A stretch of DNA of 64,000 nucleotides from Ulva prolifera (GCA_023078555.1 CM041201.1:6641172-6705171); one strand, 5' to 3'. Shown: positions 38,001-50,617, numbered from the stretch's first letter. Translations and numbers: made by a program. The notes: a model not told the origin generated them from the sequence alone.

Positions 38001-38311
38001 ATCCTCTCAGACGACTGCATCGTGATGAGACTTGGCACATTGATCTTCGCGAGAAATTGATATGCACTGAGGAGAAGATCAGCCACTCCAGGAGACGACT
38101 GATCGCCCACATGGCCAGAATACACATTCACAGCAGCTTGGATGCACTCCACAACTCTCAGCACTGCGCCAACTTTGTCTGGAAGCTTTGCAACCCTCTC
38201 CAGCAGCTGATGCAGCTGCTCAAGGGCCTTGGCTTTTTCATCGGCACCTGCACTTGGCGACCGGGTTTCCAGCCTTGGAGGCACCCATCTGGAGGCAGGC
38301 TGGTGAGACAT
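20034..38311 (-). CDS. TRRAP: TRRAP/Tra1, PIKK-family pseudokinase scaffold of SAGA and NuA4 (complete)
   Basis: Nearly 18.3 kb with about 30 or more short introns; exons run from 38311 (MSHQPASRWVPP) to a final exon 20034..20286. N-terminal HEAT repeats start near 38200-37800 (FAALSKENEANAKICSKTL) and continue through 26 kb. The FAT domain spans about 25.4-22.0 kb. The kinase-like domain covers about 21.8-20.5 kb: SDLELPGQFQ, RRIEFICSDGNSRFF, DQILSKYMF, PHRFVFARASG, PYRMTRNMSSF. The FATC tail ends in DPVFHPWF, matching the family's terminal HPWL/F. The exon 20487/20286 junction splits an Arg codon cleanly. Where active PIKKs have D-x-x-x-x-N and DFG, none is visible, as expected for TRRAP. 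It binds transcription activators and anchors histone acetyltransferase complexes in the nucleus. Total length about 4,000 residues; individual exon ends were mostly not fixed. Confidence 0.95.
23127..23145 (+). repeat. G19 homopolymer inside a TRRAP intron
   Basis: Nineteen consecutive G (C19 on the coding strand), lying a few bases inside a likely TRRAP intron that begins GTACGC just after codons ...QSQKDL. It is the longest homopolymer I noticed in the window and would be prone to length variation. Confidence 0.85.
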
Positions 38312-40587
38312 GCAAAGTGCACCATGGCGCCTGTGGAGACACTCCCTGATCCTAGCGTAGTGTATACACGCCTCTGCTACGTTTTGTCAGGCTGTTTGGT
38401 CGCACTGAAGGGCTAGGTCGGCAGGTGGCCGTATACACGGTGACTGGTCTCCGCAGAGCAAGTTTGGTGGGACGACGTACTTGCAGAAGGCTGTTGGAGA
38501 ACCGCTGTGTGCTGCAGCCACTCCGACTGGTGATCTCCTGACGTACCATGTTGATCTTGTTGAGTATTCATGCAGGCGCGAGTGTCACACGCCCTATGGT
38601 ACAACACAGACGTATCATGACATTGCCCTGCTGCCTGGGTTCGACAAATGCATACCGTGAAGTGTACAATTCTAAGCAATTGTCTGGAAAGGCTGGCCTC
38701 TATCGCTGCTGCATCGCTCTGTTATCAAAATGTGTGCGTTGGCGGACCACCTCACCCCCAAAGCCACCAGCTGCCGCGTGCTCGAAACCACAAGTCAAGG
38801 GCTCAACCTCTTGCGGGTCAAGCCACTTTGCGAAGACGGAAAACGCAGGGAACGGCCCTAAAGCCAACGTTGCAGCGATAATGCGCGGTTGTAATATGGA
38901 ACACCCATTGGCATGAAACGCCGCGAAACAGCATCCGCACGCACCACGACTAGCAGCGCGACAAGATGCATGGTTTCTTACATAAACGACCAAGAGCGTG
39001 GCGGCTGCATGCATTTTTACATGTGGAGCATTGGTACAATGCCATTTGTGTTGATCTTGCTCTAGACAAGTTCCTTGACGTACTGTGTCTCGGGCGGGGC
39101 CCGGGAAGTTTGAAGGATGTGCCTGCTAGGCTCCTGTGAGAGTAATTTGATCAAGTGCATGTCATCATGTAGATAATGCAAATAAAATCTCGTGATGTAT
39201 CTCGGACGCCATCAACGACGGCGGACCAACAGCCCACCCATTCCCACACTTCGGACTGGCATGGATCAAGCGATCACCCAAAATCTCCGGACAACGTACA
39301 ATCTACTGTGCATATTATTTACATCAGCTGCAGCGAGGATGCTCTGATCTCAACCTGACATTCTTGCGACTGAGCAGCTGAGCTTGGGTAACACCTGGAC
39401 GAAGTAACGAGACTATTATGCATCATCGCTGTGTCAGATAGTCGTGACCATCGGCAAGAAGTGATTAGGCCAAACATATTGAAACGCTGAATTGTTCATG
39501 ATGGGCGGCGTCATTATGATCTTGGCTGATTTGACCTTGCATCTACAGCCCAGGCGGTTGTCCGCAATCCCCGGTTTGTGGTTGTGCGTCGTGGCCATCA
39601 GGCAGGTCAACTCGATGTCATCAGCTCACAAGACGAGTCTGCATCGACTCCATAATCAAGTTCACCTTTGCCACATCACTTTGTCCATATAGCAGCGTCC
39701 TGCGTCTTCATAAGCTCCGCACCAGTGACAAATAAGTGTTGCATGAACGTTTTGAACTGTCACACTCATCTCATGTTTGCGTTGTGGCAACCCTCCCGTT
39801 GGTAGAGCAGTGGACCTCGCGCAACAGATGCACTGACGTGAGTGTCTTCCATACACAAGCACATGCCTGCGCTCTCCGGTCATGGTGAACTCTGTCCATG
39901 GCCCATGCTTCAGGACCATCAGGTGCGTATGATTTGATCAAGATCCACAGGAGGGCTCCGTCTCTTGTTGAAGTCCGCAGAAGCCCGTCAGGGCTGGGCA
40001 GATGCCGGCCGACAGGGGCATACCTTGCTTACACATTCCCGCCAAACAGCTGCTGATGTACTGCTCCCCAGGCCACCACTTATTATCATCACAGCTAAGC
40101 CAAGGGCCTCTGTGTTCAACAAACATCTGACAGAACTCCAGGTACAGTCACACACTAGGCTTTTCGTGCATCGCACGCTGACTGATGAACCAACACCAGT
40201 GAGTGTACAGAATCACTGGGTACCCATAAGTGTGATGATTCATTATCTCGGTATAGCAAGCTTCTACTTGAGATTATGGTTGATGAAAGTCAAGTGCTGC
40301 GTTCCTGGAAACCGCGCATGTTAGTTCACCGATGTGCACTGTGATCGTCAGTGGAGCTATGGTTTATTCCCATTTCCAGTAAGTCTTCTTCTACTTGTCA
40401 AGGTGCTAAATTGGCCATTGCCTTGTCAACGTTCTGAGAGGCAGCCTAACGTATTTTACAAGAATGGTAGCGCATCACAATCATGTCGGAAGGACACCGG
40501 GATAGAGCGCTGCAGTCTTGCAGACACATCACAGTGTGGCTAACCTTTTCAGGTACTCCACATTTACCAGACAGGAAGGGCAAGTAG
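38312..40587. other. Intergenic, no gene recognised
   Basis: 2.3 kb between the TRRAP start and the PAF1 stop, both minus strand. It should contain the TRRAP promoter and the PAF1 3' UTR. ORFs at 38548-38916 (+) and 38700-39014 (-) mirror each other and have no motif. A tRNA-like TTGGTAGAGCAGTGGACC at about 39800 lacks the rest of a tRNA. Confidence 0.5.
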
Positions 40588-42574
40588 CTAAGAGAATCCG
40601 TAAAGGGCGGAAATTTTCTGCTTGTGCGCTTTCTCTTCGTCCTCACGTAACTGTCGTTGCTCCACGTCCACCTGCGCATGAAAGGAATGTAAGGCTCCCA
40701 CAATTGTTCTCAACGCTTTGCCACAATCTCAGCAATTGTGCTTGGCAAACCGTGGTGCAGGCATTGCATTGTTTGCACGACACGAGCACCACAGAGTTCA
40801 CATGGATTGACACACATTCAGCCTTTGCACTGCGTTGCTTGCAGACCATAGGATTGAAGTGCGCACATGAGCCGGGATGGCCATTTGTGACAGGTCGTCC
40901 CTTTTCCGTTTAGCCAGTTGAATGTTGAAGTCAATTGGTATCCACATTGCCCCTTCTTCTGAAAGCGATAATACATACGGCTTGCCAGTATCTGACTGAT
41001 CCTGGGCCACCGGTGTGAATTCACGCGCCCACCTGTAGCGACCCTCCCCATATGTGTCCAATTCACCCCCATCTGCATCGTCCTGCTCAGGTACAAGCAA
41101 CGCCATGAACTTTGACAATCCAGCATGACCAAGTTCTGCGGAATCCTCTGCACCAGCCGGCATGTAAAGTTTCAAGAAAGGAGCATTGTTGTATGTGGTA
41201 ATTGATGCACACGTGGTCAATGTCCTGAGTTTGCAGGAAAAAAGGAATGGCTTTGTGCTCCAATGCAGGTCGGATGACCTTGTTGGCAGCAACAGTGTGC
41301 TTGCGGCAGCAAGGCCATGGTCATCACATCATGGAGCATTCAGGTTTCAAGCAAGCATCATGATCACATGCAATCAGATCAGTAATAGACAAACCTGGGT
41401 CATATGTGCGAAGCAGGCAGCGCTCATACAGCGCTGCTCGATGCTCTTCAGAAGCACCGTTTGCAAGCAAATGGGTGACGACTTCACCCGTGCTCGTCGC
41501 TATAACATGAGATCTTGCACAACGGTCCATGTGCGGCACGACAGGCATGACACTGACAGGCTTCAGCCCTGGCTTCCGTGGATGTTTAGGGGCTTGCGTA
41601 GCATCAGAGAACGACTCTTCGATGCGCTCCTTGGCTTCCTCTAGTGTAAGGGCTGGCAGTAGATCAGCTGCATTCTGAGCCTTGGGGACAGCTGCCGCAT
41701 TGGTTTTATGTATATACCTTCAGTGATAAAGCCACATGTGAACACATCCAAGCTGCTGGACATGACACTGGGTCTATCCTGACAGCGCACATGGCGTCAA
41801 TGTGCAACGCGCAGAAGAAGCATGACATCCCGTTGCGAAGCTCGTTTCCAGAAATGGTACGTGGATCTGATGATCGAAGAGGCATGATCGCATACCTGGT
41901 CTTCATCAGCCAGGCAACAGAGCTGCCAGCTTGCGACCTTGCACCCATGTTCCCTTCCATGATGGCTCGATCGTCTGGATGCAGCTCACCAGCTGATTCT
42001 GTAACTAGAAATCGGTCTGCATTGAGCGCTGACAACACCGCTGGGTCGAACGAGACCGCCATATCAGGGCGCAGGCCCTGTTCCATCTCTGTTAGGTGGA
42101 ATTTGGACAGCTCCTGAGTATTCAGAACTCGAGCAATCATCTTTGGGTCACAGGGAAGGTCAGGAAGTTGGTTCCTGAACTTGATCGCTGCGACAAATGG
42201 GGTGTCTCGGTTGAGGTGGTTCTCGGGGGCTTTCCTGCCTTGTGCCGCTGCAGGAGGCTGCAGCCGTACAACATCAGCTCAACATGTGAAATCTTCACAT
42301 GTCGCCATTGCATGCGCCTTACATCTGACAGAACAGCCGAGACGGCAAACCAACGACGGGGCTGCATGCACTGTGGACCTGATACACAAGGTCTAGAGGA
42401 TGCGCATACCGCGACATGGTCCTTTGGTTTGGGCTTGGCAGATACTCGCTTCCCATCTCGTTTTTGTGAGCTTGGGCCCGCAGGCCTGGGTGGAGGGGCG
42501 AGCTGGGGCGGAGGAGCAGGTGGTGCTGGAGGTGGCGGGGGCGGGGGAGGTGGGCCTGGTGGGTAATCTGTCAT
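40588..42574 (-). CDS. PAF1: PAF1, subunit of the RNA polymerase II-associated Paf1 complex
   Basis: Exons complement(40588..40671, 40867..41147, 41395..41691, 41861..42257, 42410..42574) are phase-consistent and give 407 residues. The first exon encodes a poly-Pro/Ala lead after MTDYPPGPP. Exon 2 carries the family signature FVAAIKFRNQLPDLPCDPK (about 80) and SSVAWLMKTRY. Exon 3 carries RIEESF and KPVSVMPVVPHMDR, matching the conserved PAF1 'VMPVFPDF' region. Exon 4 holds YRWAREFTP and QLAKRKRD, and exon 5 ends EQRQLREDEEKAHKQKI. It acts in nuclear transcription elongation and histone modification with CTR9, LEO1 and CDC73. The acidic/Ser C-terminal tail of animal PAF1 is absent. The exon 2/3 junction could lie elsewhere. 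Confidence 0.93.
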
Positions 42575-42660
42575 ATGTGAGAAGGCTACATTCGTGTAAA
42601 GCTATCGATCGGCGATCATCCAAAGGCTGAATTTGACTTCTGCACTGGCAGCAAGTGGCG

Positions 42661-44070
42661 TTACGGACGATTGGCGCGGAACATATACGACTCCAAACAT
42701 TCCCAGCGCCAAACAGGGACGGTAAACTTGTACTTCATGTATTCTTCTCCTGGATCTAAGAGAGCACGCTTGTTGTGGGTTCGGAGTGCCGTGCCGTGCC
42801 TTGTAGACACGATCAACATGCATGGACCAACGAAAGCAAGAAAGCGAACGCCAATGAAGCATCACGCCATATATATCCCACAAGGGCACCGGCCACGGCA
42901 TCACGGGGAGTGGAGAAGTCACAGGCACACTCACCATCAAGCAATGCACGCACATCTTTGACAGCATCTTGGGTACGGCTGCACACTGCGCCAAGAATGG
43001 ACACCACCACACGTGTACAGTCCTCCGGCAGTGCCAGCATACACACAACAGCAATCACACAATGCTCTGCAGTTCTGCCCCGCACTCGCACGGCATCACT
43101 GACTTGACGCAGTGGGGCATGGCCTAAACACACAAGGGTGGAGACGCTGGTGCAGTGAGGGCGGAGAAATCGCATGCCAGTTCACAAAAAAAAACCCGAA
43201 ATAGGATTCATAGACTCTAGGTTAGTTGCATTTGAGCATCATAGCCAAAAGAGCGCTGCCAGCCGGTGCTGCTACCCTGGAGAGTGAGGGCGTTGTCGTG
43301 GCACATGTACAGCCATGCTCATGGGGTCTTGAGTGGCAGTCGTGAACATGTACCGCTTCCCCACAATGGCTGCAGCACAGCAAGAACACTAGATAAGTGC
43401 GTTGTCGGCTCGCTCAAGCTCTCTTCTGACTCATTGGACAGGACAGCATATGTCACATTTTGCTCGCACGCATGGTAGCCCCATTGCTTGTGCCAATTCC
43501 AACACATTGCGGCACGCCCCAGCCTTGCAAGCTGCAGCGCTTAACAACCTGTTGCGCAACCGCGATTTCACATGTGGGCTTGAAAAGGACAATCCTGTCT
43601 CCAATACAGTGTTGCTGTCAGGGGGCCCTGAGATGATGTCCCCAGCCTTGCCCCCACTAAATGCGGAACCTGCCCACCATGTGCGATGCAGACCGGACAC
43701 TATTCCTGCTATTCACGTCCCCAGTATTTCTGCCCCTGTCTGGATTCTGGATGCACACGGCTTTGTATTCTTGGCCGGCTGGCCACAGGCCTGCTTGTGT
43801 GAAGCTACACAGGTCTGCGACACCTGTGCACGCCGATACAAGCTTTGATGCGTGTGGCAGATGTCCATAACTGGCTATCTGTGACAACCCACCGCACGTG
43901 CCGCCCTTGCAAAGGACCCTAAGAACAGTCAGGCCACACAGAGGATACGGCTCAGTTGCTTTAGATGACTTGACTTTACGCGTGCCTTGGACTGGACCTG
44001 GAGCTATGAGCGTGCGCCATGGATGCCCAAAACCTGATATGCCGCTGTTCAATCGTACGGATTCGGTTTT
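42661..44070 (-). CDS. Uncharacterised multi-exon gene (3' exons firm, 5' approximate)
   Basis: The last exon 42661..42749 encodes EEYMKYKFTVPVWRWECLES to a stop. It joins in phase (GATG/GTGAGT donor at 42935) to an exon of about 42936-43160 with EHCVIAVVCMLALPEDCTRV and TQDAVKDVRALLDG, which looks like paired amphipathic helices of an ARM/HEAT kind. Upstream, about 43320-43385 reads AIVGKRYMFTTATQDPMSMA and about 43500-43690 reads RNRLLSAAACKAGACRNVLE. Both are coding-like but the joins were not solved. The start may lie near 44050. No family was recognised. It is tandem with, and upstream of, PAF1. Confidence 0.5.
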
Positions 44071-44099
44071 GCATGGTCAAGATTCGTGAGTATGAGATG

Positions 44100-44541
44100 C
44101 AGTCCATGCATGTTAGAGGTGGTGGCCACAGAAATATGTCTATCAAGGCGGAGCTCTGACTTGTATGACACGTATTGCCATGCTTGGCGGCCACTGTGAT
44201 ACGATAGCAATGGGGACAGCTCGTGTCAATGAATCCCCTGAACCGTGTGTTATACCTGTATCCTGAGTACGAATGCATATGATCCTGCATGCATGGTGGT
44301 ACGACCTGGTCATGTGTCTGTGACATGGATTGACCAGCCCGTCGTTGAACAAATTTTGCAGCTAGTAGCGTGCCGGTTCCATTATCGACTAGACTTGATT
44401 GTCACAAGACAGCAATAGATTTTGAGGCCACGGTGGCTGGGCGGAGGGTAGCACCCATCTGCCTCGCCTTTGACATAATGATCCGACAAGATCCCTGACC
44501 TGAAACTGCGGTAATGCCTTCGATTGTGTGCTCGAAGCGCC
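44100..44541. other. Short intergenic stretch
   Basis: About 440 nt between the probable 5' end of the preceding gene and the stop of the CTF-x-P gene. No motif seen. Confidence 0.4.
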
Positions 44542-47500
44542 TTATGCAATCGAGCTTTGTGCAGCGCTGATCATATCCCGAATCAGTTTCGGCATTCGAC
44601 CTGTTTTGGGGCGAAATGTGCATTCCTTCATCTCTTCCGCCTGCAGCAGGACACCTCAAGTTCAGTGACACGTGGTGTTATACTCTGACGTGTGTTCATG
44701 GATGAGCAGCAGTGTAGCCATACCTGTTTTCTCGCCTGATGCGACTGTCGCTTTTGCTCTCTCTGCACCTCGTTGTCTCTACAACGCTGCAGGTAGTCAG
44801 CATCCCTCGCAACTTTGCCTCTCACTCCTGCTATGGACTTAGGTGGGATATATAGCCGAGGCTTGAATGGTGTGCCTTGCTTGATCATCTGCTCTTTCTG
44901 GCGTGTACGCTCCTGAATTTTTGCAGCGCGAGAAGCTGAGTCTCCCATGCTGAGCTCCTCGATTGTCCGGCCCGTCCGGAAATGAGAAGAAGGACGTATA
45001 CAAGGTCTGAATGTACAATTTTCCACCTCCGAATCTTTGGCATACTCCAACCTTTGTAGGGTACCTTGGCCAGGCCTGCTGGTGGCTGTACAGGCATCGG
45101 GCGAGCCATCCTCATACGGCTCCACCATGCCTTCCAAGGACAATGAATGCATGCACTGCATGATTTTGCCCTCGTCTGCTGTTGTCTAGTTGACATGCTC
45201 ACATGATCCCCACAAGTGTGCGTCCGATAAAGCACGATACATAGGAGTGTGTGCATGCTAACACAGATGCATCCCTGTACATGCGTCTGGCAAGCAACAG
45301 CAGTCCATGGATCCCAGATCACCCCACTGCGCACTTTTGATGTTGCGGACATGCCCTTTGAAAGCAGTCGCCTGGTGCCTGGAGCCATGGGCACAGTTCT
45401 CACACAGCTTTGATGTAGATCTCTCTGTATCTGCTCCACACGGGCTGCGCGGCGAGCGCCATGTAGTCGCTGCCGTTCCAAAAATTCGCGGAAGTCCAGT
45501 TCATCGCTGCAGGGAACTTGGGATCTTGTGTGCCCCTGCAAACACAACGCCCCTGCCAGACACAGCCACTGACTAGGCAGGTTTCATATCCAAACAGCTT
45601 GCTTACCAAGTGCCGAGGAGCTGTAGTTGCACGTTCAGGTGTAGCACCCATCGATTTTGCCCGCCGCCTCGTGTCTCGCATGCGTGTTCCAAAATTTGTT
45701 GTAGGCCGGAAAGTCGGGTTCACCCCAGGATCCCACATGTGCTCCCATGCCCGTAGATTCTCCCTGGCCTGCAGCAGCGACTTTGGATCAAACAGCTGTG
45801 GCGGTCTCATGGGGGGGGACACACGTTCTTGCCAGATTCCTGCATCAATGGCATTGGTGTCCAGCATACATTCAGCATACCATAGGTGTACCAACGGTAC
45901 CAAGAAGGCAGCCCTGTGGGTAAATACGAGGTGACAGTTTCCTTGCAGGTCGCTGCCGCCACTCTTTTTCCTCTTCCAGGTGAACAGCCCTGCGCTTGTC
46001 TTCGAGCTTCTGAGCTTGTCGACGACCACGTTCATACAGGGTCTGCCCAGGTGCTACTGACTGCAGCTGGGAGCTGCTTTGGGGGGTTCCATCATCATCA
46101 AGGCACGGAGTAATAGCTTCAGAAACCTGGGTGGGTAGCATGGCATGCATAGATTCTATACTACCATGCTGCTGCATTCGGACATCCCACAATGGATGCG
46201 AAGCGCAGTTTCTTTGCAGCTGTGTGACTGCAGTCTGGGACACCTGAACATGTGATGCGATGAATCCACTGATCTCTCTTGCATGCTAACGAAACGGCAT
46301 GTCGTGACCCATGAAGCGTGGCACATGCCGGATTGCGCACGTGCCTTGGGTGAGTTTGATTGCGTTGGGGAGTTCGGGCAAAATGTGCACTTGCCAATTT
46401 CATCTGTCACCAATTCTCGCCGCATCGTGTCAGCTTTTGCGTGAACCCTGGCCATCCACGCTACTTGACGAGCATAGACATCTTGCTCATGGCCTGCATC
46501 GATACGTCCCGTCCGCTTTAAGGTGTCTCCTAGAATTGAGTAGGCTTCATTGTTGTCCAGTTCGCTTTGCAGTCCACCCACAAGAGGAAAACTCTGCCGC
46601 TGCTGTTGACCACCTTTGTGGCATTTTGCTGTTCCCAGAAATGCAACCCGAGGCAATGGGGACCTGGAGGATCCTGTCCTCCTACTGCGTTGTGAAAGGG
46701 ATTGAGATGGTCCCGCTGACTGGGGCCGGATATGCTGTCTGATCTGACCAGATCTGTGAGAATTTGAGGCAGGGGATCGTGTCCCTTTAAGGCCGGAGCC
46801 ATCCTTGCCAGACCCTTTGGCTCTGCTTGTGAGCAGCATGTCACCAGGACATTGGGATCCATGTTTGTGTGGCCTGAAGTTGTCAGGATGTAGATGTCTG
46901 GTATGATCGAGCACATCAGCCTGAGGGAGATCGCCCTGGAAGGCTTCCTCGATTGGGCGGACCCAGGCACCATCTTGAACAGCTGCCGAGTCTGGCAACT
47001 GGTTAGTCTGATCTGGTGTCTGATCGACCGTTGGAAGGTCTTCAAAAATCAATCCCATATTCCTCAGGTCATCTTGGAGCATCTAATCAACAATGTGTCA
47101 GTCACCATGACACTGGCATTGCGCAATAAGAAGGCAGCTGCGAACATCTTTCACCTGAGGATGTGGACAATGTGTCGCACCTTCTCGTTGGCCAACAGCC
47201 GCTGCATTTCCCGATCATGACCGTCGACGTCGATATCGAAGGTCTGCGGTAGATCACATCTGTTATCGTTTGTCAAATCATCGTAAGCATGCGCGCATTC
47301 CTGGCTTGAGCGTCCGACCAGACACTCGGTAGCCAACGAAGAAACTGCGCCATAACATTGAGATGATCTAGCTTGGCGAGTATCACTTGCTTGCTGAACA
47401 GCCTGTACATTCTCAGCCAGTTTGAAGAGCATCGGCCGCTGATTCACCTCGCAGAACAGTGAAGGGTCTCACCTCGGCAATTGCATCTCGAGGCACTTCG

Positions 47501-48125
47501 CCGGCAAGCACACTTGCCACAACACTCCGAATTATGTCTGACTCACGATGACTGAAGGCTGCAAGATAATTCTCAGATCTGCTATCTGCCTCTGGGGAAG
47601 CATGTGTCGAGCTCATGTCTGTCACGCGCTCCGACGGCAGCACCCAATTGGATTCAACACAGAAGGATATGCAGAATCAGAGAGCTTGATCGGATATTGT
47701 GGAGTGCAGCCTGACTTCCCGTCAACCGTCGTGTGGCCTGCGACTTGCAGTGACCCTTGGTCACCAGTGCGGCTGGCACCCGGACTGAGAGGCGCAGGGC
47801 ATCATGAAGCAACATGGAAAGCGGTATCGATGCCCAGCGGCGTTCTATGCCGGCATGTGCAGACACATGGAAGGCCGATCGGCACTTGCATGCGAACGGG
47901 ATTCACTTCTGCAGGGGACACTACAGTTTCGGACATATCCAAGCATGATCTCACCATCTTAGCCTCTGAATAAGCTTGAATCATCTGGTCAGTTTTCAAT
48001 TTTGAAGTATTCGGTGTCAGCGGTTGTACGCTGATGCATAACAAAGTTAGGAGACAAACCTGCTCGTCGTGGTGGACATATCCACATGCTCTCCAAAGTT
48101 TACATGACGTTTTAAACTTCGACAT
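44542..48125 (-). CDS. CTF-x-P motif protein, possible ciliary/microtubule-associated
   Basis: Phase-consistent exons: 44542..44640, 44724..45155, 45335..45535, an exon ending at 45607 that reaches up to about 45890, one about 45930-46230, one from about 46300 to 47082, then 47181..47402 and 47473..47616. Likely extra 5' exons lie up to an ATG at 48125 (MSKFKTSCKLWRACGY); otherwise translation starts at 47616. The protein is polar, rich in Gln, Arg, Ser and charged helices. It has three spaced Cys motifs: GKCTFCPN, ENCTFRPCI and KECTFRPKT. Similar CTF-x-P repeats occur in flagellar and basal-body proteins of protists, which is the only functional hint; this is an inference. It includes coiled-coil-like stretches such as EREMQ/RRQAQKLEDKRR. 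Two internal joins are unsolved. Confidence 0.65.
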
Positions 48126-48724
48126 TGTGCAGTTGAGCGGCTCAATCCAGTTTCAAAGCATAGCGCGCTCTGAATTGCATGCTTGTGCTCGCGACGGAGC
48201 CTCCAAGTGCGATTGGCTCCACGTTGAACGGACGCCTAAGGTACAGATTGCCCCCGAGTCAACATACCTATCAATGTGAGAAAGTGCACTGCTACATTCG
48301 CAGCTCAGGACCGGGATCGTCACGAAGATACAACTGATACTGCCCATGTCGCCCAGAGCATTTGTCAGGCTGATGTCAGATCGGCTCCTCGAGCAGCTCA
48401 ATTCACCGCAAGTTCGAGCTATTCGATACATTGAATGTGTCCAGGACTAGCGCAAGTGTGCTTTTGCAAGCATGTTCACATGTGGACTGACGCAGTGCCA
48501 TGCTGGGGGACAGTTTGATGGCATACAACACAAAACGATGACACCTTGAATTGTGAGCCAGGCACTGTGACAACCGCAGGAAATAAGTTACGCGTATTGC
48601 ACGTATCAATCGCAATCACAAAGCATGCTTCCCGCGGCACTGCTCTTTATTCTACGACTGCTTCCCAAGCGCGGGAAACTCTCCTGCCGGAGTGGCTCAT
48701 GGAGAGGATCGTTTGGACTAGACT
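48126..48724. other. Short intergenic stretch
   Basis: About 600 nt between the most upstream candidate start of the CTF-x-P gene and the stop of the next minus-strand gene. It should hold the promoter of the former and the 3' UTR of the latter. No ORF of note. Confidence 0.45.
48646..48651 (-). terminator. AATAAA on the minus strand, possible poly(A) signal
   Basis: AATAAA lies about 75 nt downstream of the stop at 48725 of the 213-residue gene, a normal distance for a poly(A) signal. Confidence 0.4.
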
Positions 48725-50094
48725 TCAACCGACATATACCCTTGATGTCTTGCTGTCCATGCGCTCCCGAATCACATCTTCTTCGATCGGTTCAAACAAG
48801 ACTGCCAATATGTCCAAAATCAAGATTTTGTCCGAGTCTGCAATTGCTTGCGTGTCTTTGAGTCCTGCAACAAAGTAACTGTGTCAGGTCCATCCACTAT
48901 GACGTCACATCCAAAACTCCCAGGCGCTTGTTGTGGGTGGACATCACATGAATACAGCACGCACTGAACATCAGATACGCACCTAGGCAGCAAGTCGCAA
49001 GGGCATCTAAAGCAACAGTGACCTCACGAACCGGGTCAACGTTGGGCTGCTCGAAGTACTGCCGCTTCTCCACTTCAAGAGCTTGCTCAAAACGGTTCAT
49101 CTCAGCTTCAACATCCATTCTACACTACTGAGTGATTCTGGATTGTACTTTCAGCAGTTATGCAGACACAGGAGTTTGCATCACCCCATAAAATGGCTGA
49201 TCGACAGTGTGAATGTCACTGCATTGTTGTAGCAGAGGTGTGGGTGGTGTCTTCGGCAATAGTGCATATCTGTGATGCTTCTCCTGCTGTGCATGTGACC
49301 ATGTGATGTGCCCAAAGCAGAGCATGACTACGATTTGAGGGTGCATTAGGCGGTAGAGAACAAGAGCGTACGAAGCATTCAATCTGCGTGCACTGAGCAC
49401 AAAGAACTCATCTGTCAAAATCCCATAGCCTTGCTTAATCATCCAGGCATACAGCAAGACAGCTCGCCTCCCAGCTTGCTACACACGGCATAGACCTCAA
49501 ATTGTGCAAGCGATCAGGATCAAATACTGCAACGCTTGCAGTTAGAATTGCAATTCTTGGAGCAAGAATATGGCGTTCAGCACCTGTCCATGTATCGCCT
49601 CAAGATCTGCGATGGCAAAATTTAAACGATTCGAGCCGGCTTCAAGTTGTGCTCGGCAGAACTCTGGATATGTCTGCATCGGGCAAGACGCCTCCCAACA
49701 GTGACTCGTACAGCCATGTAGCGGGCCAAACCTCGCTCAGGATGGAGAGACATCAGCACTCCACACATCGAGCATGTACATGCAGGAAGGCATAGCATGT
49801 GGAGCACAAGGCGTACCAGATCATCAAAGCCTCCTTCCGGCGCTGCTAGGCGAGATATCAATCCCACAATGGGAAGCCCCCCCTGAATAGATTTCCCAAA
49901 CTTCTTGATGCCTTCTACAAAGTCCCTGCGCACAAATGCCTCATGCAGGGCGATGAACAGATCCAAACACTGGTCAATGACCGTATTTAAAGCGTGCGCA
50001 CCCCGGAGAGGCTGCTCTCGCTATCGCACGGCTGCAGCGGTGCTGCGACCCCGATCTCACGGCTGAGCGCGCCGTCTGCCGCGAGCACCGACAT
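48725..50094 (-). CDS. Conserved-looking 213-residue helical protein of unknown function
   Basis: Six exons, complement(48725..48864, 48983..49119, 49372..49467, 49584..49606, 49817..49969, 50002..50094), agree in phase at all five junctions. Donors are GTGCGC, GTACGC, GTGCTG, GTACGC and GTGCGT. Exon 4 counted from the 3' end is only 23 nt, and the first intron only 32 nt. The protein is mostly helical. Notable segments: LFIALHEAFVRRDFVEG, GGLPIVGLISRLAAPEGGFD, LLYAWMIKQGYGILTDEFF, FVLSARRLNAS, EMNRFEQALEVEKRQYF, VDPVREVTVALDALA, and ILDILAVLFEPIEEDV. There is no signal peptide or membrane span and no catalytic motif I know. I do not recognise the family. It is divergent from NPL4 with a 523-nt spacer. 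Confidence 0.8.
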
Positions 50095-50617
50095 TCTAAG
50101 GACTTCATATGAGCAGATGTTGCGTGCTGTACTTTGTGTAGCGATACAATAAAAAAATTGCTGCTGCTGCAGATCTGCAGATCGACTTCACGCGTTCACG
50201 TTGTGCCCTTGCACAACAAGCAATCAGGAAATGCCAACGACGATGATCCCAGCAGAGCATATGCATACGTCGAAGGCTGCTGACCGATGATCTCTCTTTT
50301 TGGCTTCGTGCGACTGCAGGGCGCTCCCGGCATCTGGCGCATCCAGTGCGCGCAAGTTTGTTGGCAACATGGCTTCTGGGGCCTCAGTAGAGCTCGCGAA
50401 TGTTCCTTATGTACAATGACTGGTATGCAACAAGCGGATCACATGGAGATGGCGACAACGTATTATGTCGAGCAATCGTGCATGTGTGTATTACGGTTGG
50501 TGCGGAGTCGCGTCGTTGTGTCGTTCCGTCAGAAGTGAAAGGATTGGTCGCGTTGTGAATGTCTGCGTCATAAGGTCAAAATAGCGCGCTGTTGCACCCC
50601 ACCAGCAAGCTGTCAAT
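50095..50617. promoter_or_regulatory. Bidirectional promoter region (213-aa gene / NPL4)
   Basis: 523 nt separate the two divergent start codons, so both promoters must be here. It contains an A-rich AATAAAAAAATTG followed by GCTGCTGCTGCAG and the overlapping palindrome AGATCTGCAGATC at about 50150-50183. No defined element can be assigned. Confidence 0.5.

Noticed and set aside
39780..39860. tRNA-like D-arm/A-box TTGGTAGAGCAGTGGACC
   Set aside because: No matching acceptor stem and no T-arm GGTTCGAAT downstream, so a cloverleaf cannot be drawn.
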